Shown here piece after piece: positions 24,291 through 33,482 of a DNA stretch of 64,000 nucleotides (position 1 is the stretch's first letter; each line of letters begins with the position of its first letter). A program made the position numbers and the translations under genes. The stretch covers positions 3,668,501 to 3,732,500 of the forward strand of contig NZ_SZNK01000001.1 in assembly GCF_005217615.1 (NCBI RefSeq). The letters are read 5' to 3'. Under the pieces are notes generated by a model. The model did not search any database. It saw only the letters and a list, made by a program, of their open reading frames with translations, and had not been told where the DNA came from. The DNA is from Brevibacillus antibioticus (GTDB lineage: Bacteria > Bacillota > Bacilli > Brevibacillales > Brevibacillaceae).

Positions 24291-26590
24291 TACTGCGCTG
24301 GGGCTAGGAAGGTCTGTTTATCATTCCCGTCGATGATAAGCGCTGATCTGGCCTTCATCACTTGACCCTCGTACGTGAAATCTTGCTGGGAGAAATTGAC
24401 GATCACTTGCAGATCATCCCCATAAACCGACTTCTGCACGAGCCTGTCTTCGGACAACACGCGATAATCGGTCATTTCTTGCTGCACAGCTTTTTTATGG
24501 AAAGGAGACCATACCTTCAGATAGTTCATGATCAACTCTTGTTCAGCATCCCACATCTTTTTATCCAGATGATAGAGTGGAGGTACATTATAAAGCAGCT
24601 CCTTGAGCATACGGGTGCCGACTTCACCCTTGATCTTCAGGCTGCCCCACTCCCAATGATGGCTCGTGATCACCGCGTTATTGTAGACCAGCTTGTACAG
24701 TGGCAATGAATACACAGGATCAATGTATACCTGGCGATACTCTTCCTTGATCGGAACCTGTTTGGCGTATCGTTCCGGAATCTCTCCCGCCGGAGACCAG
24801 TAGCCTCCTACATAATACGGGCTTTGCTTATTTTTTCGCATGTCCGGATCTGCCCATTTGATGACAGGTGTCTCAATGCCATGGGCAAAGGCGATACTCC
24901 GGCTGGCGAAGTCATTTCCAGTCTCAGAGCCGATGACCAAATTCTTTTCATCACGAATATAGTCCATCCGGGCAAGCTTCGCCTTCATATCCTCTGCCTC
25001 AGTCGTCGTGTGCTGTGGCGAATAATCATCGTTAAAATCACCGGCTGCATCCACATCAATAAACCACGAGTTAAAAGCGACATCGTTACTCATGATTTCA
25101 TCCATTCGCTGTTTGACACTCGGCAGTGATAGAGTCGGATTCAGCAATCTGCCCTGTTGGAGAAAACCAGCTTTCTTCTCTCCATTTTTCTTCGTGATCG
25201 TCGCATTCTCATACAAGCTCTTATCCTTGAAAATAGCCGTATTCCAATCGGGATTTTCTTCCTGATGAATCGAATGGTAGGAATCGTAGCTGGCGATCAA
25301 ATAGCCTGTCTCATTCGCTTCTTGGATGAATGCTGGCTTCATGTAGGCAGCCGTCCAATTCGGCAAACCGATCCATGCCTGATCAATCCCTGCCGCTTTC
25401 ATTTCTTTCAAGAGATCCGTAGAGTCGGCATTCCCCCACTGTTCCACAGGTGGAACGACATCTTGCAGCACACTTTTTAGCACCTTTTTGTTCAAGTCGT
25501 ACAGCTGTGAGTCCGTCAACGTGTCGATCCCTTTTCCAAACGATTTTTTTGCCTCTTCACTGACCTGTGGAAATAGCTGCAGATTGTAAAATTCACGGGA
25601 ACACAAAGCGTAATTCAACCCGCTGAGGATCGCTTTCTTTTGAAAATCCGCGACGTAATCCTGCTTTTGAATCTCGCGGAATTGCTGGATGCTCTCTTTT
25701 CCGTCCACCCCATTGGAAGCCAAGATTTGCTCGAGTGCCCCGATGAAGTTCGCATTCAGTTTCGTTTTCAGCGCATTCCATTTCACATCGTTGACCGATA
25801 GGAAGCTCTTATTCCACAAGTAAAAATGAGGAGCCCCGTAAAGCTTTTCGATACTCGGATTGGCTTTGGCTTTGGCTTTTTCTGCCAGGGGCAGCAGTTC
25901 TCCCTGCTCCTTGACATATTGCTTGTAAACACCCGCTACGCTAACCGGATCGTTATCTGTGACATACAAGCGGAACCCGTAGGTCTTGTCCGGATTAATC
26001 GTCGGGAACTCGTGCGCAAACGTAAACGCAATCGTCGGATCAACGGAAAAATCGACGGTGTTGTTAAACAAATTATCTACGACGTACATCAGCGCATACT
26101 TGCTCTTGTTCACAGCAAAAAAGCGCATGGAAAAAGACTCAGCAAAGCTAAGACTCTCTTCTTTTAAAAATGACTGCCACTTGCTGTCATCCGCAGGAAC
26201 CCATTTCCCCTCTCCCAAGGGCAACATGTAACTTGCTCCTTTTACGGCCGGCCAGGAAAAGCTCCCTGTTCCTGTGGAGGTCAGGGTGATTTGCAAATGA
26301 TCCTCTTTCTTTTTGATCGAGACATCCAGCTGATCGTCTGGGTAGCTCCAAGCAATCTCTTGTTCACCTTTTTGTACATTCGTTACCTTGCGCGCAAGAA
26401 TCGGCTCCGAAGCAATTTCCTTCACTCCGTCTCTCTCGACGAACACTTCGAAGGTCTCTGGCTTCACCTCAAAAGTAAAATCTGCATGCTGCTTCGTCTG
26501 CACCTGCTCGGTAGCCTTATTGCTCTCACAGCCAACGACGACTTGGAGCAGGAGTACAACTACCATGAGAAAAATCGTTGTTCGTTTCAT
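24290..26590 (-). CDS. Lipoprotein, GH101/GH129-related glycoside hydrolase-like
   Basis: A 766-residue secreted lipoprotein with a lipobox in LLQVVVGCESN (Cys about 21). The N-terminal 200 residues are beta-rich (sandwich). Then comes a TIM-barrel-like region with DQAWIGLPNWTA, YDSYHSIHQ, FIDVDAAGDFNDDYSP and VIGSETGNDFASRSIAFAHG. These acid-containing strands resemble the GH101-related (GHL/GH129) barrel, where Asp/Glu act as nucleophile and acid. A small beta domain closes the protein. Substrate unknown. AGGAGGG precedes the ATG. Its stop codon abuts an SDR remnant, so the 3' context was rearranged. Confidence 0.65.
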   Translation of the reverse strand: MKRTTIFLMVVVLLLQVVVGCESNKATEQVQTKQHADFTFEVKPETFEVFVERDGVKEIASEPILARKVTNVQKGEQEIAWSYPDDQLDVSIKKKEDHLQITLTSTGTGSFSWPAVKGASYMLPLGEGKWVPADDSKWQSFLKEESLSFAESFSMRFFAVNKSKYALMYVVDNLFNNTVDFSVDPTIAFTFAHEFPTINPDKTYGFRLYVTDNDPVSVAGVYKQYVKEQGELLPLAEKAKAKANPSIEKLYGAPHFYLWNKSFLSVNDVKWNALKTKLNANFIGALEQILASNGVDGKESIQQFREIQKQDYVADFQKKAILSGLNYALCSREFYNLQLFPQVSEEAKKSFGKGIDTLTDSQLYDLNKKVLKSVLQDVVPPVEQWGNADSTDLLKEMKAAGIDQAWIGLPNWTAAYMKPAFIQEANETGYLIASYDSYHSIHQEENPDWNTAIFKDKSLYENATITKKNGEKKAGFLQQGRLLNPTLSLPSVKQRMDEIMSNDVAFNSWFIDVDAAGDFNDDYSPQHTTTEAEDMKAKLARMDYIRDEKNLVIGSETGNDFASRSIAFAHGIETPVIKWADPDMRKNKQSPYYVGGYWSPAGEIPERYAKQVPIKEEYRQVYIDPVYSLPLYKLVYNNAVITSHHWEWGSLKIKGEVGTRMLKELLYNVPPLYHLDKKMWDAEQELIMNYLKVWSPFHKKAVQQEMTDYRVLSEDRLVQKSVYGDDLQVIVNFSQQDFTYEGQVMKARSALIIDGNDKQTFLAPAQ

Positions 26591-26643
26591 AAAACCCTCC
26601 TAAATCGATTCACTATGTATATCGTATTACGATGTACATGTAC

Positions 26644-26676
26644 AAAAAAAATGACCAAAGCCTTTGCCAAGGCCGC
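26644..26676 (-). terminator. Terminator after VanZ-like gene
   Basis: GCCTT-tgcc-AAGGC hairpin with eight T on the minus-strand 3' side. Confidence 0.45.
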
Positions 26677-26729
26677 CTTACAACTGTACGACCTCGGTCA
26701 ACCAATAGGCTTTTACAACTCTTGTCCTG

Positions 26730-27482
26730 CTAAAAAGATGAGGCAGACAGATCGTCATCAAATTTGTTGTTCCGTCGCTTGTGGATCAGCACCGCCCCTA
26801 CTCGAAACATCCCATAGCCAATCAGTCCGCCGAGTACATTTAGTAGCAAATCATCGACATCAAAGCTGCCTAACGAAAACAATAGCTGCAAGGTTTCGAC
26901 GATGAGACTGGCCGAAAGCGTGAGAAAAAACACACGATGCACGCTTTGAAAGGATAGAAATATCAGCGGCAGCAACAGCCCGAGCGGAACAAACAGCATG
27001 ACATTGCCAATCAGGTTATACATGACAGTGCCAAAGTTGTAATTATCATAATGAAAAACGTAATCCACCAAGGTTTGAAATGGTTTCGTATTTTGGAACA
27101 AATGCGTATATTGCGGGACGCCGTATTCCAGCATCCTTTGCTTCCATTCCAAGGTAAAAGCTCTGCGTCGGAAGCGGTCCGGTGACAATAACAAGAGATA
27201 ACTGGAGATAGCTACATACAAGAAAAACAAGGACAGGAGCCATTTACGGATGTATTTATCAATAAGCGGCATGGACTCAGACAGTTGCCGACTGATTGCT
27301 TTCGCCGAACCAAATCGTTGAATGGTCAGTAAAACGGCTTCCTGCTCTTCATAGCCTTCTTCGACCAGCTCACTTTTCATGCTGTTCAAATGATCCATCA
27401 GCTCATCTTTAATATCCCGCTTCTCCCATTTCGAGCACGGCAAGCGACTGACAACCTGCTCTGCATATTCTTCGAGTTTCAT
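26730..27482 (-). CDS. VanZ-like membrane protein with N-terminal permease-prefix (HAAS) domain
   Basis: A 250-residue protein. The first 75 residues (EYAEQVVSRLPCSKWEKRDI, EEGYEEQEAVLLTIQRFGSA) form the helical HAAS/permease-prefix domain often paired with PadR regulators. TM1 is about 84-104, followed by a VanZ-like domain with about four membrane segments (NLIGNVMLFVPLGLLLPLIF, LIVETLQLLFSLGSFDVDDL). VanZ-like proteins are linked to glycopeptide/lipopeptide tolerance, not proven here. The ATG at 27482 is chosen because it lies 5 bp after the padR stop with GAGGGAAGTGAG upstream. Confidence 0.8.
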   Translation of the reverse strand: MKLEEYAEQVVSRLPCSKWEKRDIKDELMDHLNSMKSELVEEGYEEQEAVLLTIQRFGSAKAISRQLSESMPLIDKYIRKWLLSLFFLYVAISSYLLLLSPDRFRRRAFTLEWKQRMLEYGVPQYTHLFQNTKPFQTLVDYVFHYDNYNFGTVMYNLIGNVMLFVPLGLLLPLIFLSFQSVHRVFFLTLSASLIVETLQLLFSLGSFDVDDLLLNVLGGLIGYGMFRVGAVLIHKRRNNKFDDDLSASSF

Positions 27483-27486
27483 TCGT

Positions 27487-27813
27487 TTACTCACTTCCCT
27501 CATTGCAAAGCAAAATGAGTCTGCTCAAGCTCTGCCAATCCTTCATTTTGTCTTGAAGAAGTCCCTGGCCGGTCTTGGTAATCCGATAATATTTGCGGCG
27601 TCCGCCTTCACTGGCTTCCCCCCAGTAAGACTCCACTGCCTTCTGCGTCTCCAGTCGCTTTAGGGCAGGGTATAGTGTGCCTTCACCGATTTCATACAGC
27701 TCATCGCTTTTATCGCGAATCTTCTTGGCCAACTCGTAGCCATACTGATCTTTCTGCGCGATCAGCGAGAGAAGCAGTAGATCGATGCTTCCTTTCAACA
27801 GCTCCTTGTTCAC
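27487..27813 (-). CDS. PadR family transcriptional regulator
   Basis: A 108-residue regulator beginning VNKELLKGSIDLLLLSLIAQ, with GYELAKKI and the wing ELYEIGEGTLYPALKRLETQ. The GTG start at 27813 has GAGGAGG upstream and matches the family N-terminus. It is operonic with the HAAS-VanZ gene, a standard PadR/permease-prefix pairing. It probably represses the operon via the palindrome at 27857-27875. Confidence 0.88.
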   Translation of the reverse strand: MNKELLKGSIDLLLLSLIAQKDQYGYELAKKIRDKSDELYEIGEGTLYPALKRLETQKAVESYWGEASEGGRRKYYRITKTGQGLLQDKMKDWQSLSRLILLCNEGSE

Positions 27814-27856
27814 AAAAGCATCTCCTCCTCGTGCATGCCTAGAGATTATCACACTA

Positions 27857-27875
27857 TACCTCGTGATACAAGGTA
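27857..27875. promoter_or_regulatory. PadR-type palindromic operator
   Basis: TACCTCG-TGATA-CAAGGTA is a 7-bp inverted repeat with one mismatch. It overlaps the probable padR promoter, 44 bp before the start. Confidence 0.5.
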
Positions 27876-28117
27876 GTTAACCAAGGAATTTTGCGGATAA
27901 TAGTTTTGGTTCCATGTAATTATTGACAATAACAAAATAGGTAATATAGACTATATTCCACAACGTATTTCATGAGTCGACATACTTTCGGATGATGATT
28001 CTTTTCTACACACAACCAGATTATAGGTCCGTAGAATGAAGCAAAAGAAGATTTTCACTTTTTGGAGCAGGTTACTTTCAATTCGTGACTTCATTCTCTC
28101 TAACAGGAGGCACTTAC

Positions 28118-28243
28118 ATGCTTGCCGACTTTTCGATGATCGTTCTGAATACGGTTCTCTTAGCCTATTTTGCAATCGGTGTGTTATTTTTGTATTCCGA
28201 ATCAAAATTTTTGCGTAAAATGAAGACTCGTAGAAATAGATAA
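28118..28243 (+). CDS. Small single-pass membrane protein, 41 aa
   Basis: MLADFSMIVLNTVLLAYFAI begins a hydrophobic segment ending near residue 26, followed by a basic tail (KFLRKMKTRRNR). ACAGGAGG lies 7 bp before the ATG. Function unknown; it may be co-transcribed with the KTSC gene 33 bp downstream. Confidence 0.65.
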   Translation: MLADFSMIVLNTVLLAYFAIGVLFLYSESKFLRKMKTRRNR

Positions 28244-28276
28244 GCTGATTTTTAGATAAAGGAGTTTGCACGTACA

Positions 28277-28540
28277 TTGAGATCTTTTTTCCGCCAATTT
28301 CTGCCACGTCAGAATCAACCCCAAGAAATTACCTACAAGGAACTGGATTCGAAATTGATCAAAGCTGCTCGCTACAATCTGGCTACGAGCCACCTCTACA
28401 TCCGTTTTCACGATGGACGCGAGGTCGTTTACTGTCGGGTCACTCCTTACGCTTATAATGCGTTTTTAAATGCTGACTCGTTCAGCGATCATTTTCATTC
28501 GTTCATCAGCCAACGTTACTTGAACTATCAGGTGATGTAG
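28277..28540 (+). CDS. KTSC domain protein
   Basis: An 87-residue protein. The KTSC core is ELDSKLIKAARYNLATSHLY followed by IRFHDGREVVYCRVTPYAYNAFLNADSF, close to the family pattern around v.S..i..igYd. This domain occurs alone or with phage and RNA-metabolism proteins; its function is uncertain. The start is TTG at 28277 with AAAGGAG 13 bp upstream. Confidence 0.7.
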   Translation: MRSFFRQFLPRQNQPQEITYKELDSKLIKAARYNLATSHLYIRFHDGREVVYCRVTPYAYNAFLNADSFSDHFHSFISQRYLNYQVM

Positions 28541-28550
28541 CCTATCTATA

Positions 28551-28593
28551 CAAAATGCCCTCAGTCTGTCTTCGCGACACTGAGGGCATTTGT
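28551..28593. terminator. Bidirectional terminator between KTSC and ABC genes
   Basis: ATGCCCTCAGT and ACTGAGGGCAT perfect 11-bp arms, with TTTG on plus and TTTTG on minus. Confidence 0.7.
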
Positions 28594-28604
28594 TGTTGAT
28601 CATA

Positions 28605-29351
28605 CTATTTTAATGCGCGATGCAAAAAAGATTTGGTCCGCTCAAATTTAGCGTTTGTAAACAATTGCTCCGGTGTCCCCGACTCTACGAATTCCCCTTT
28701 GTCCATAAACATGATTTGGTTCGCCACCTCGCGTGCGAATCCCATCTCATGCGTCACAACCATCATCGTCATATGCTCCTGTGCAAGCTGCTTGATGACT
28801 TGCAGGACCTCACCCGTCAGTTCGGGATCAAGTGCAGACGTAGGCTCGTCAAACAACAAGATTTGCGGGTTCATCATCAGAGCTCTGGCGATCGCCACAC
28901 GCTGCTTCTGTCCGCCTGAGAGCTTCGCCGGATACGCGTCTGCCTTATCAGACAGGCCGACCTTTTCCAAGAGCTCTGCACTCTTTCGCTGAATGTCCGA
29001 AGACGCCTCACCTTTGACTACGCGTGGTGCGATCTCCAGATTTTCTTTTACTGTGAGATGAGGAAACAGATTAAAATGCTGAAAGACCATGCCCATTCTC
29101 GATGTGATCTGCTTGATTTCCTGGTTGCTGGCATAAGCGCCGTCCTTCACCAGATAATCATCCTGCACACGAATGCTGCCTCCATTCACCTGCTCCAGAT
29201 TGACCAAGCTGCGTAGCATCGTGCTCTTGCCGGAGCCAGAAGGCCCGATTACTGCCACGACTTCGTTCTTTTTCACCGAAAACGAGACATCTCGCAAGAC
29301 TTCCTGATTGCCAAATGATTTCTTTAGATTCGATACTTGTATGATATCCAT
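28605..29351 (-). CDS. Polar amino-acid ABC transporter ATP-binding protein
   Basis: A 248-residue ATPase of the GlnQ/HisP type. Walker A is GPSGSGKST, the Q loop [13 protein letters not shown], the signature [15 protein letters not shown], Walker [15 protein letters not shown], and the switch His [13 protein letters not shown]. The ATG at 29351 lies 14 bp after the permease stop, with AAAGGG upstream. It energises uptake with the adjacent permease and binding protein. The substrate is probably a polar amino acid; cystine or glutamine cannot be told apart. Confidence 0.9.
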   Translation of the reverse strand: MDIIQVSNLKKSFGNQEVLRDVSFSVKKNEVVAVIGPSGSGKSTMLRSLVNLEQVNGGSIRVQDDYLVKDGAYASNQEIKQITSRMGMVFQHFNLFPHLTVKENLEIAPRVVKGEASSDIQRKSAELLEKVGLSDKADAYPAKLSGGQKQRVAIARALMMNPQILLFDEPTSALDPELTGEVLQVIKQLAQEHMTMMVVTHEMGFAREVANQIMFMDKGEFVESGTPEQLFTNAKFERTKSFLHRALK

Positions 29352-29365
29352 ATTGTGCCAGCCCT

Positions 29366-30025
29366 TTATTCGAATTTGAACCTTTTTTCCAGCCACTTAA
29401 AGAATAACGTCAACAATAGCGTCATCAACAAATAAATGATTCCAGCAATAAAAAACGGAACGATGGTAAAGTCGCGATTCACAGCCGTTTGTGCAAAGTG
29501 AAGCAATTCTGGGACGGCAACCGCATAGAGTAACGCTGTGTCTTTTACAAGAGTGATTGATTCATTTGCGACGGCAGGCAAAGCCACGCGGAACATTTGC
29601 GGCAAAATTATCTTGTTCGTTGTCTGCCATTTGCTAAAGCCGAGGACCTGCGCTGCCTCGTACTGTCCTTTATCGATTGACAGCAGTCCTCCACGGAAAA
29701 TCTCCGCGAAATACGCTGCGTAGTTCAGCACAAAGCCGAGGCATGCAGCTACGAATCGATCCATAACCAAGTATTCTCCGATCACTGGCAAGAGAGGGAG
29801 ACCAAAGACAAAAAACAATAGCTGTAATAATAGAGGCGTTCCACGCATGACATACACATAGGTGTGCGCGAACCAAGACAGACCTCTGTTGCTGCTATTC
29901 GCCATTAAGGTAATGAGAAATCCCAATGGAATCGATGCAAGGATAGCGATAAAGAACAGCAACACCGTCATCTGCGCCCCTTCTAGCATGGGCACGGTAA
30001 TGGAGATAATATAGTCTAAGCTCAT
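29366..30025 (-). CDS. Polar amino-acid ABC transporter permease
   Basis: A 219-residue membrane protein with about five helices. The EAA loop [30 protein letters not shown] (about 127-156) contacts the ATPase. [18 protein letters not shown] is the HisM/GlnP family signature. Strong AGGAG before the ATG. It is the middle gene of a binding protein-permease-ATPase operon. Confidence 0.9.
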   Translation of the reverse strand: MSLDYIISITVPMLEGAQMTVLLFFIAILASIPLGFLITLMANSSNRGLSWFAHTYVYVMRGTPLLLQLLFFVFGLPLLPVIGEYLVMDRFVAACLGFVLNYAAYFAEIFRGGLLSIDKGQYEAAQVLGFSKWQTTNKIILPQMFRVALPAVANESITLVKDTALLYAVAVPELLHFAQTAVNRDFTIVPFFIAGIIYLLMTLLLTLFFKWLEKRFKFE

Positions 30026-30097
30026 CTGATATGCTCCTAATCCTTATAATAAAGCGTGGCTTCGCCAATCATTCGGCGAAGCCATCGTATCTTCCGT

Positions 30098-30874
30098 TTA
30101 TTTCAACACGCGATTTTCGCCAAACCATTTTTCCGATATTTTAGCTGCGGTTCCATCCTGATTCATGGTATCCAACGCTTTTTGAAGTTCGTTCAATAAC
30201 GCCTCGTTCCCTTTTTTGACGCCCACTCCATACTCCTCAGGTGCAAGTGATTCTTCCATCACCTTAAAGGCTCCAGGTTCTTTTGCCATGTAGTAATCGG
30301 CTACAACCTGGTCGATGACAACTGCTTCCACGCGGCCAATCTTCATATCACTCAAAGCCAGTACATTATCAGGATACTCTGTAATGGATTTGACCTGATT
30401 TTTCATGTCACTTGCATTGACAGCGTCAGCTGCCGAAGACAGCTTTTGCAAACCAATTGCTTTACCGGCCAAGTCTGACAGCTTGGTCAAGTTGCTATTT
30501 GCCATCGTGACCACTACTTGCGCGTTTTTCAGATAAGGCTTGGTAAAGAGAACCTTCTCTTTTCTCACATCTGTAATCGTATATCCATTCCAGATCAAGT
30601 CAATACGACCGCTATTTAGTTCAGACTCTTTTGCACTCCAATCGATTGGTTGAAACTCGACTTGTTTTCCCATTTTTTCGCTAGCTGCACGCGCATAATC
30701 AATATCAAAACCGACTAGCTCATTTTTTTCATCCCGGAATCCCATTGGTGCAAACTTATCATCAATTCCAATAATCAGCTTGTTCGCGTCAGCGCCAGTT
30801 TTTGCGCTGGAACAGCCCACTACCAATGAAACCATCGCACTCAACAACAATGACATCCATGCTATTTTCTTCAT
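30098..30874 (-). CDS. Amino-acid ABC transporter substrate-binding lipoprotein
   Basis: A 258-residue family 3 solute-binding protein. The lipobox is VSLVVGCSS (Cys about 21). The domain starts KLIIGIDDKFAPMGFRDEKN, then VGFDIDYARAASEKMG. RIDLIWNGYTIT and VLFTKPYLKNAQVVV are typical ligand-site strands. A GC-rich hairpin (GGCTTCGCC) between this gene and the permease may keep the binding protein in excess. Confidence 0.9.
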   Translation of the reverse strand: MKKIAWMSLLLSAMVSLVVGCSSAKTGADANKLIIGIDDKFAPMGFRDEKNELVGFDIDYARAASEKMGKQVEFQPIDWSAKESELNSGRIDLIWNGYTITDVRKEKVLFTKPYLKNAQVVVTMANSNLTKLSDLAGKAIGLQKLSSAADAVNASDMKNQVKSITEYPDNVLALSDMKIGRVEAVVIDQVVADYYMAKEPGAFKVMEESLAPEEYGVGVKKGNEALLNELQKALDTMNQDGTAAKISEKWFGENRVLK

Positions 30875-31034
30875 CGTGATGATCCCCCTCGTTGCCCTAT
30901 TCTATATTTCACTCTGATAAAGTGGTAATACGTTAACAAGGTATCATGATAGCACATTAGCAAGGAATAGTCGATACTTTAGTAAACAAAAGCACCTTAG
31001 AAATATACGCCAAATGAATGAGTAAAATGCCCGA

Positions 31035-31448
31035 CTAGCAGATGCACGTCTTTTTCTTTTTTCCGACATTCCCTCGTTCCTCTGATTCGATCCATTCCCG
31101 TGCCAACTCCATCGCAAAATGGCTCTCAGCGGCTACACTTGCAACCGTATATTCGGCGGGCGCGTACCAAGACGCTTCCTTAACCCAAGCCTGCAGCCGC
31201 TCTTTTGTCATGCGCTTCGGGTCAACCGTCAATCCGGCCAAGTACATGGCATCGTAGTTTCCCGTATCGTACAGCGCCTGGACGAGCTGCTGATCACGCG
31301 TTACCTCCTTGACCAGCTTTTTCATATCGCCGACTCGCACGCCAAACAAAGGCTCTTTCGCCCCATGCCGCAATAACGTTTTTTTCGTCTGTTCCGTCCC
31401 CATCGCTTCGAGCTTCTGCATAACTTCTTCCAGCGTCAATCTTGCCAC
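31035..31448 (-). CDS. Truncated AlkD-like DNA alkylation repair protein
   Basis: 137 residues matching the N-terminal half of AlkD-like HEAT-repeat proteins (TLEEVMQKLEAMGTEQTKKT, AKEPLFGVRVGDMKKLVKEV, MYLAGLTVDPKRM, and the tryptophan segment EASWYAPAEYTVASVAAES). Family members are about 220-235 residues. Here the frame ends abruptly in a Lys/Cys tail (NVGKKKKTCIC), so about 90 residues are lost by frameshift or deletion. Probably non-functional. Confidence 0.65.
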   Translation of the reverse strand: MARLTLEEVMQKLEAMGTEQTKKTLLRHGAKEPLFGVRVGDMKKLVKEVTRDQQLVQALYDTGNYDAMYLAGLTVDPKRMTKERLQAWVKEASWYAPAEYTVASVAAESHFAMELAREWIESEERGNVGKKKKTCIC

Positions 31449-31499
31449 CCACCCTTTTCTTCTATTAATAGGATAACCAGCAACGCTACCTCCAATACG

Positions 31500-31534
31500 A
31501 AAAAGCCCTCCACATTAAAGGAGAGCTTTTTCGT
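31500..31534 (-). terminator. Terminator after the 61-aa gene
   Basis: AAAAAGCtCTCC and GGAGgGCTTTTTC arms around aatg on the minus strand. Confidence 0.7.
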
Positions 31535-31562
31535 GTTGGAGCTTTACGCCCTTTTCCTATCC

Positions 31563-31748
31563 TTACGCCTGACTACGTACCTTGATATACGAAACATTTC
31601 TAACGTTGATGACAACATCATCGTACTGTAACCATCCACCGTCTTGATTAGCGACCATTTGAATGATCTCTTCCGGTTCCGTCGTTTCGACGCTAATCGT
31701 TTCACCGCCTCCGGAAAAGTAGAATTCAATCACTTTTACTTCCTTCAT
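31563..31748 (-). CDS. Small hypothetical protein, 61 aa
   Basis: Not recognised. MKEVKVIEFYFSGGGETISV then WLQYDDVVINVRNVSYIKVR; the pattern suggests a small beta fold (SH3/KOW-like). A strong AGGAGGGG precedes the ATG and a terminator follows, so it is likely a real single gene. Confidence 0.65.
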   Translation of the reverse strand: MKEVKVIEFYFSGGGETISVETTEPEEIIQMVANQDGGWLQYDDVVINVRNVSYIKVRSQA

Positions 31749-31881
31749 AAAATCCCCTCCTATTCCTTCTAGTTATCGGATGGTTGGAAATTTTTTGTTA
31801 CGGGTGATTTTTATGTATACTTTTGTTGCAGCCATTCCGTTTTGAATGTCTACCATTTCTGTGAAAAGGGAGTTGTTGAAA

Positions 31882-32721
31882 ATGCCTGATTCAGTACACA
31901 CGAGAAAAGGAGCAAGTAAAGCCTCGCTCATCCCTGAGAATGTATTAGCACTCCTTCATGCTGGAGAATTAGAAAGTGTCAATTTGACTGAATGGCAGGC
32001 TGTTGATCATATTCATCTGTTACGAAGCGTTCTGCCTCATGTTCTATTAGGCGCGTATGTCTCTCCTCTAGTTGATCAATTAGAAGAAACGGGATCTACG
32101 AGCGGAATGAAAGCGATCCGTCTGATTGGACAAGAACTACTTGCGATCTTACACAAATCGGGTGAACCCATAGCTACGTCTCCTGTTTTCCTATCGTTGG
32201 CCACTCACAAGTCAGACAGTGTGCGTTGCTGGAGTGCCTATATCATTGGCTTGGACAACACATTATCAGTCGAAGAAAAACTCAGGCAAATAAGAAAGTT
32301 CGCGGCTGATCATCATTTTGGAGTGAGAGAGATTGCATGGATGGCGATTCGGGATTCTCTCGTGCATGATCTGAACCATTCCATTCAACTCCTGAGCGAA
32401 TGGGTACTTGATACTGACGAGAATATACGCCGATTTGCGGTAGAAGCCACCCGCCCACGCGGCGTCTGGTGTAAGCATATTGACGCATTGAAAAATGAGC
32501 CTGCTCGCTGCGTGCCTTTGCTCACGCCATTGATGTCAGATGCATCTAAATATGTTCAAGACTCTGTAGGGAATTGGTTGAACGATGCGAGTAAATCACA
32601 ACCAGACTGGGTGACGCAGCTTTGTGACAAGTGGCTAAGAATCTCGGATACAAAGGAAACGAAGAGAATTGTCACCAAAGCGAAAAGAACCATCCTGAAG
32701 ACCCGAACCGAACAGAAATGA
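31882..32721 (+). CDS. DNA alkylation repair family protein (AlkC-like HEAT repeats)
   Basis: A 279-residue all-helical protein. The C-terminal segment KYVQDSVGNWLNDASKSQPDW followed by VTQLCDKWLRISDTKETKRI is the AlkC/AlkD signature region (YV..SV.N.LND.SK..P). DSVRCWSAYIIGLD and GVREIAWMAIRDSL are HEAT repeats. AlkC-type proteins are monofunctional DNA glycosylases for alkylated bases; activity here is by family only. ATG 31882 has AAAGGGAG upstream. Its end overlaps the Crp/Fnr gene by 4 bp. Confidence 0.75.
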   Translation: MPDSVHTRKGASKASLIPENVLALLHAGELESVNLTEWQAVDHIHLLRSVLPHVLLGAYVSPLVDQLEETGSTSGMKAIRLIGQELLAILHKSGEPIATSPVFLSLATHKSDSVRCWSAYIIGLDNTLSVEEKLRQIRKFAADHHFGVREIAWMAIRDSLVHDLNHSIQLLSEWVLDTDENIRRFAVEATRPRGVWCKHIDALKNEPARCVPLLTPLMSDASKYVQDSVGNWLNDASKSQPDWVTQLCDKWLRISDTKETKRIVTKAKRTILKTRTEQK

Positions 32722-33398
32722 TGAACCGAATCACATATTTATCCCAATTTTATTTGTTGAATTCATTATCCGAGGAAAGTTTGCGCTTAATCGATCAATT
32801 AACCTCCTTAACACCTTTCCCCAAAAATACGTGCATCCAAACACCAGAAACTTTTTCAGAGGGCTTCTACTTCATCAAACAGGGGAAAGTACGTTTATAT
32901 AAAGTGAATCGGGATGGGCGACAGTTCACATTCGATATCCTCGGAGAAGGCAATGTGTTTGGAGAAGTGGATCTGCTCTCATTAGGTACGCGAGAGATGT
33001 ATATAGAAACCATCGAAGACTGCCTCATTTGTAAAATGAGTAAAGCCAAATTTGAGAGCTACATAATCGAACATCCGCAACTAATGCTGAAGATCATGAA
33101 GCTCATTAGCGATAGAATGGTTTCGATCAGCCAATCAGCCGAAAATCTTGCCCTTCTCCCTTTACAAGATCGCATTATTTCCACGTTAGTAAAGCTTGCC
33201 GATCAATTTGGCAATCCTAACAGTTCGGCGTTTCAAAAAATTGACTTACCTCTTTCCCATCAAGAGCTCGCCCATTTTGTCGGGGCATCCAGGGAAGCTG
33301 TGACGGTAGCATTACGTGCATTAGCAAGAGAAGAACTGATTCAAACAAGCTTTAAATCCATTTCCATTCATCGGGACAGAATTTTGAAGAAAATGTAA
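32718..33398 (+). CDS. Crp/Fnr family transcriptional regulator
   Basis: A 226-residue regulator. The cyclic-nucleotide-binding-type domain covers about 15-135 (YFIKQGKVRLYKVNRDGRQF, GEGNVFGEVDLLSLG). The Crp-type HTH covers about 155-220 (LPLSHQELAHFVGASREAVT, VALRALAREELI). No Fe-S cysteine cluster is visible, so the signal is unknown. It is translationally coupled to the AlkC-like gene (ATGA overlap), and a peroxiredoxin follows, which suggests a stress role (inference). Confidence 0.88.
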   Translation: MMNRITYLSQFYLLNSLSEESLRLIDQLTSLTPFPKNTCIQTPETFSEGFYFIKQGKVRLYKVNRDGRQFTFDILGEGNVFGEVDLLSLGTREMYIETIEDCLICKMSKAKFESYIIEHPQLMLKIMKLISDRMVSISQSAENLALLPLQDRIISTLVKLADQFGNPNSSAFQKIDLPLSHQELAHFVGASREAVTVALRALAREELIQTSFKSISIHRDRILKKM

Positions 33399-33482
33399 TC
33401 CAGTTTACATCTTTCCCTCCAAACGAAAGATATCGTATAGCTATGGCTTCTACTATTCTTTCGAAAAAGAGGGGAACGACAT

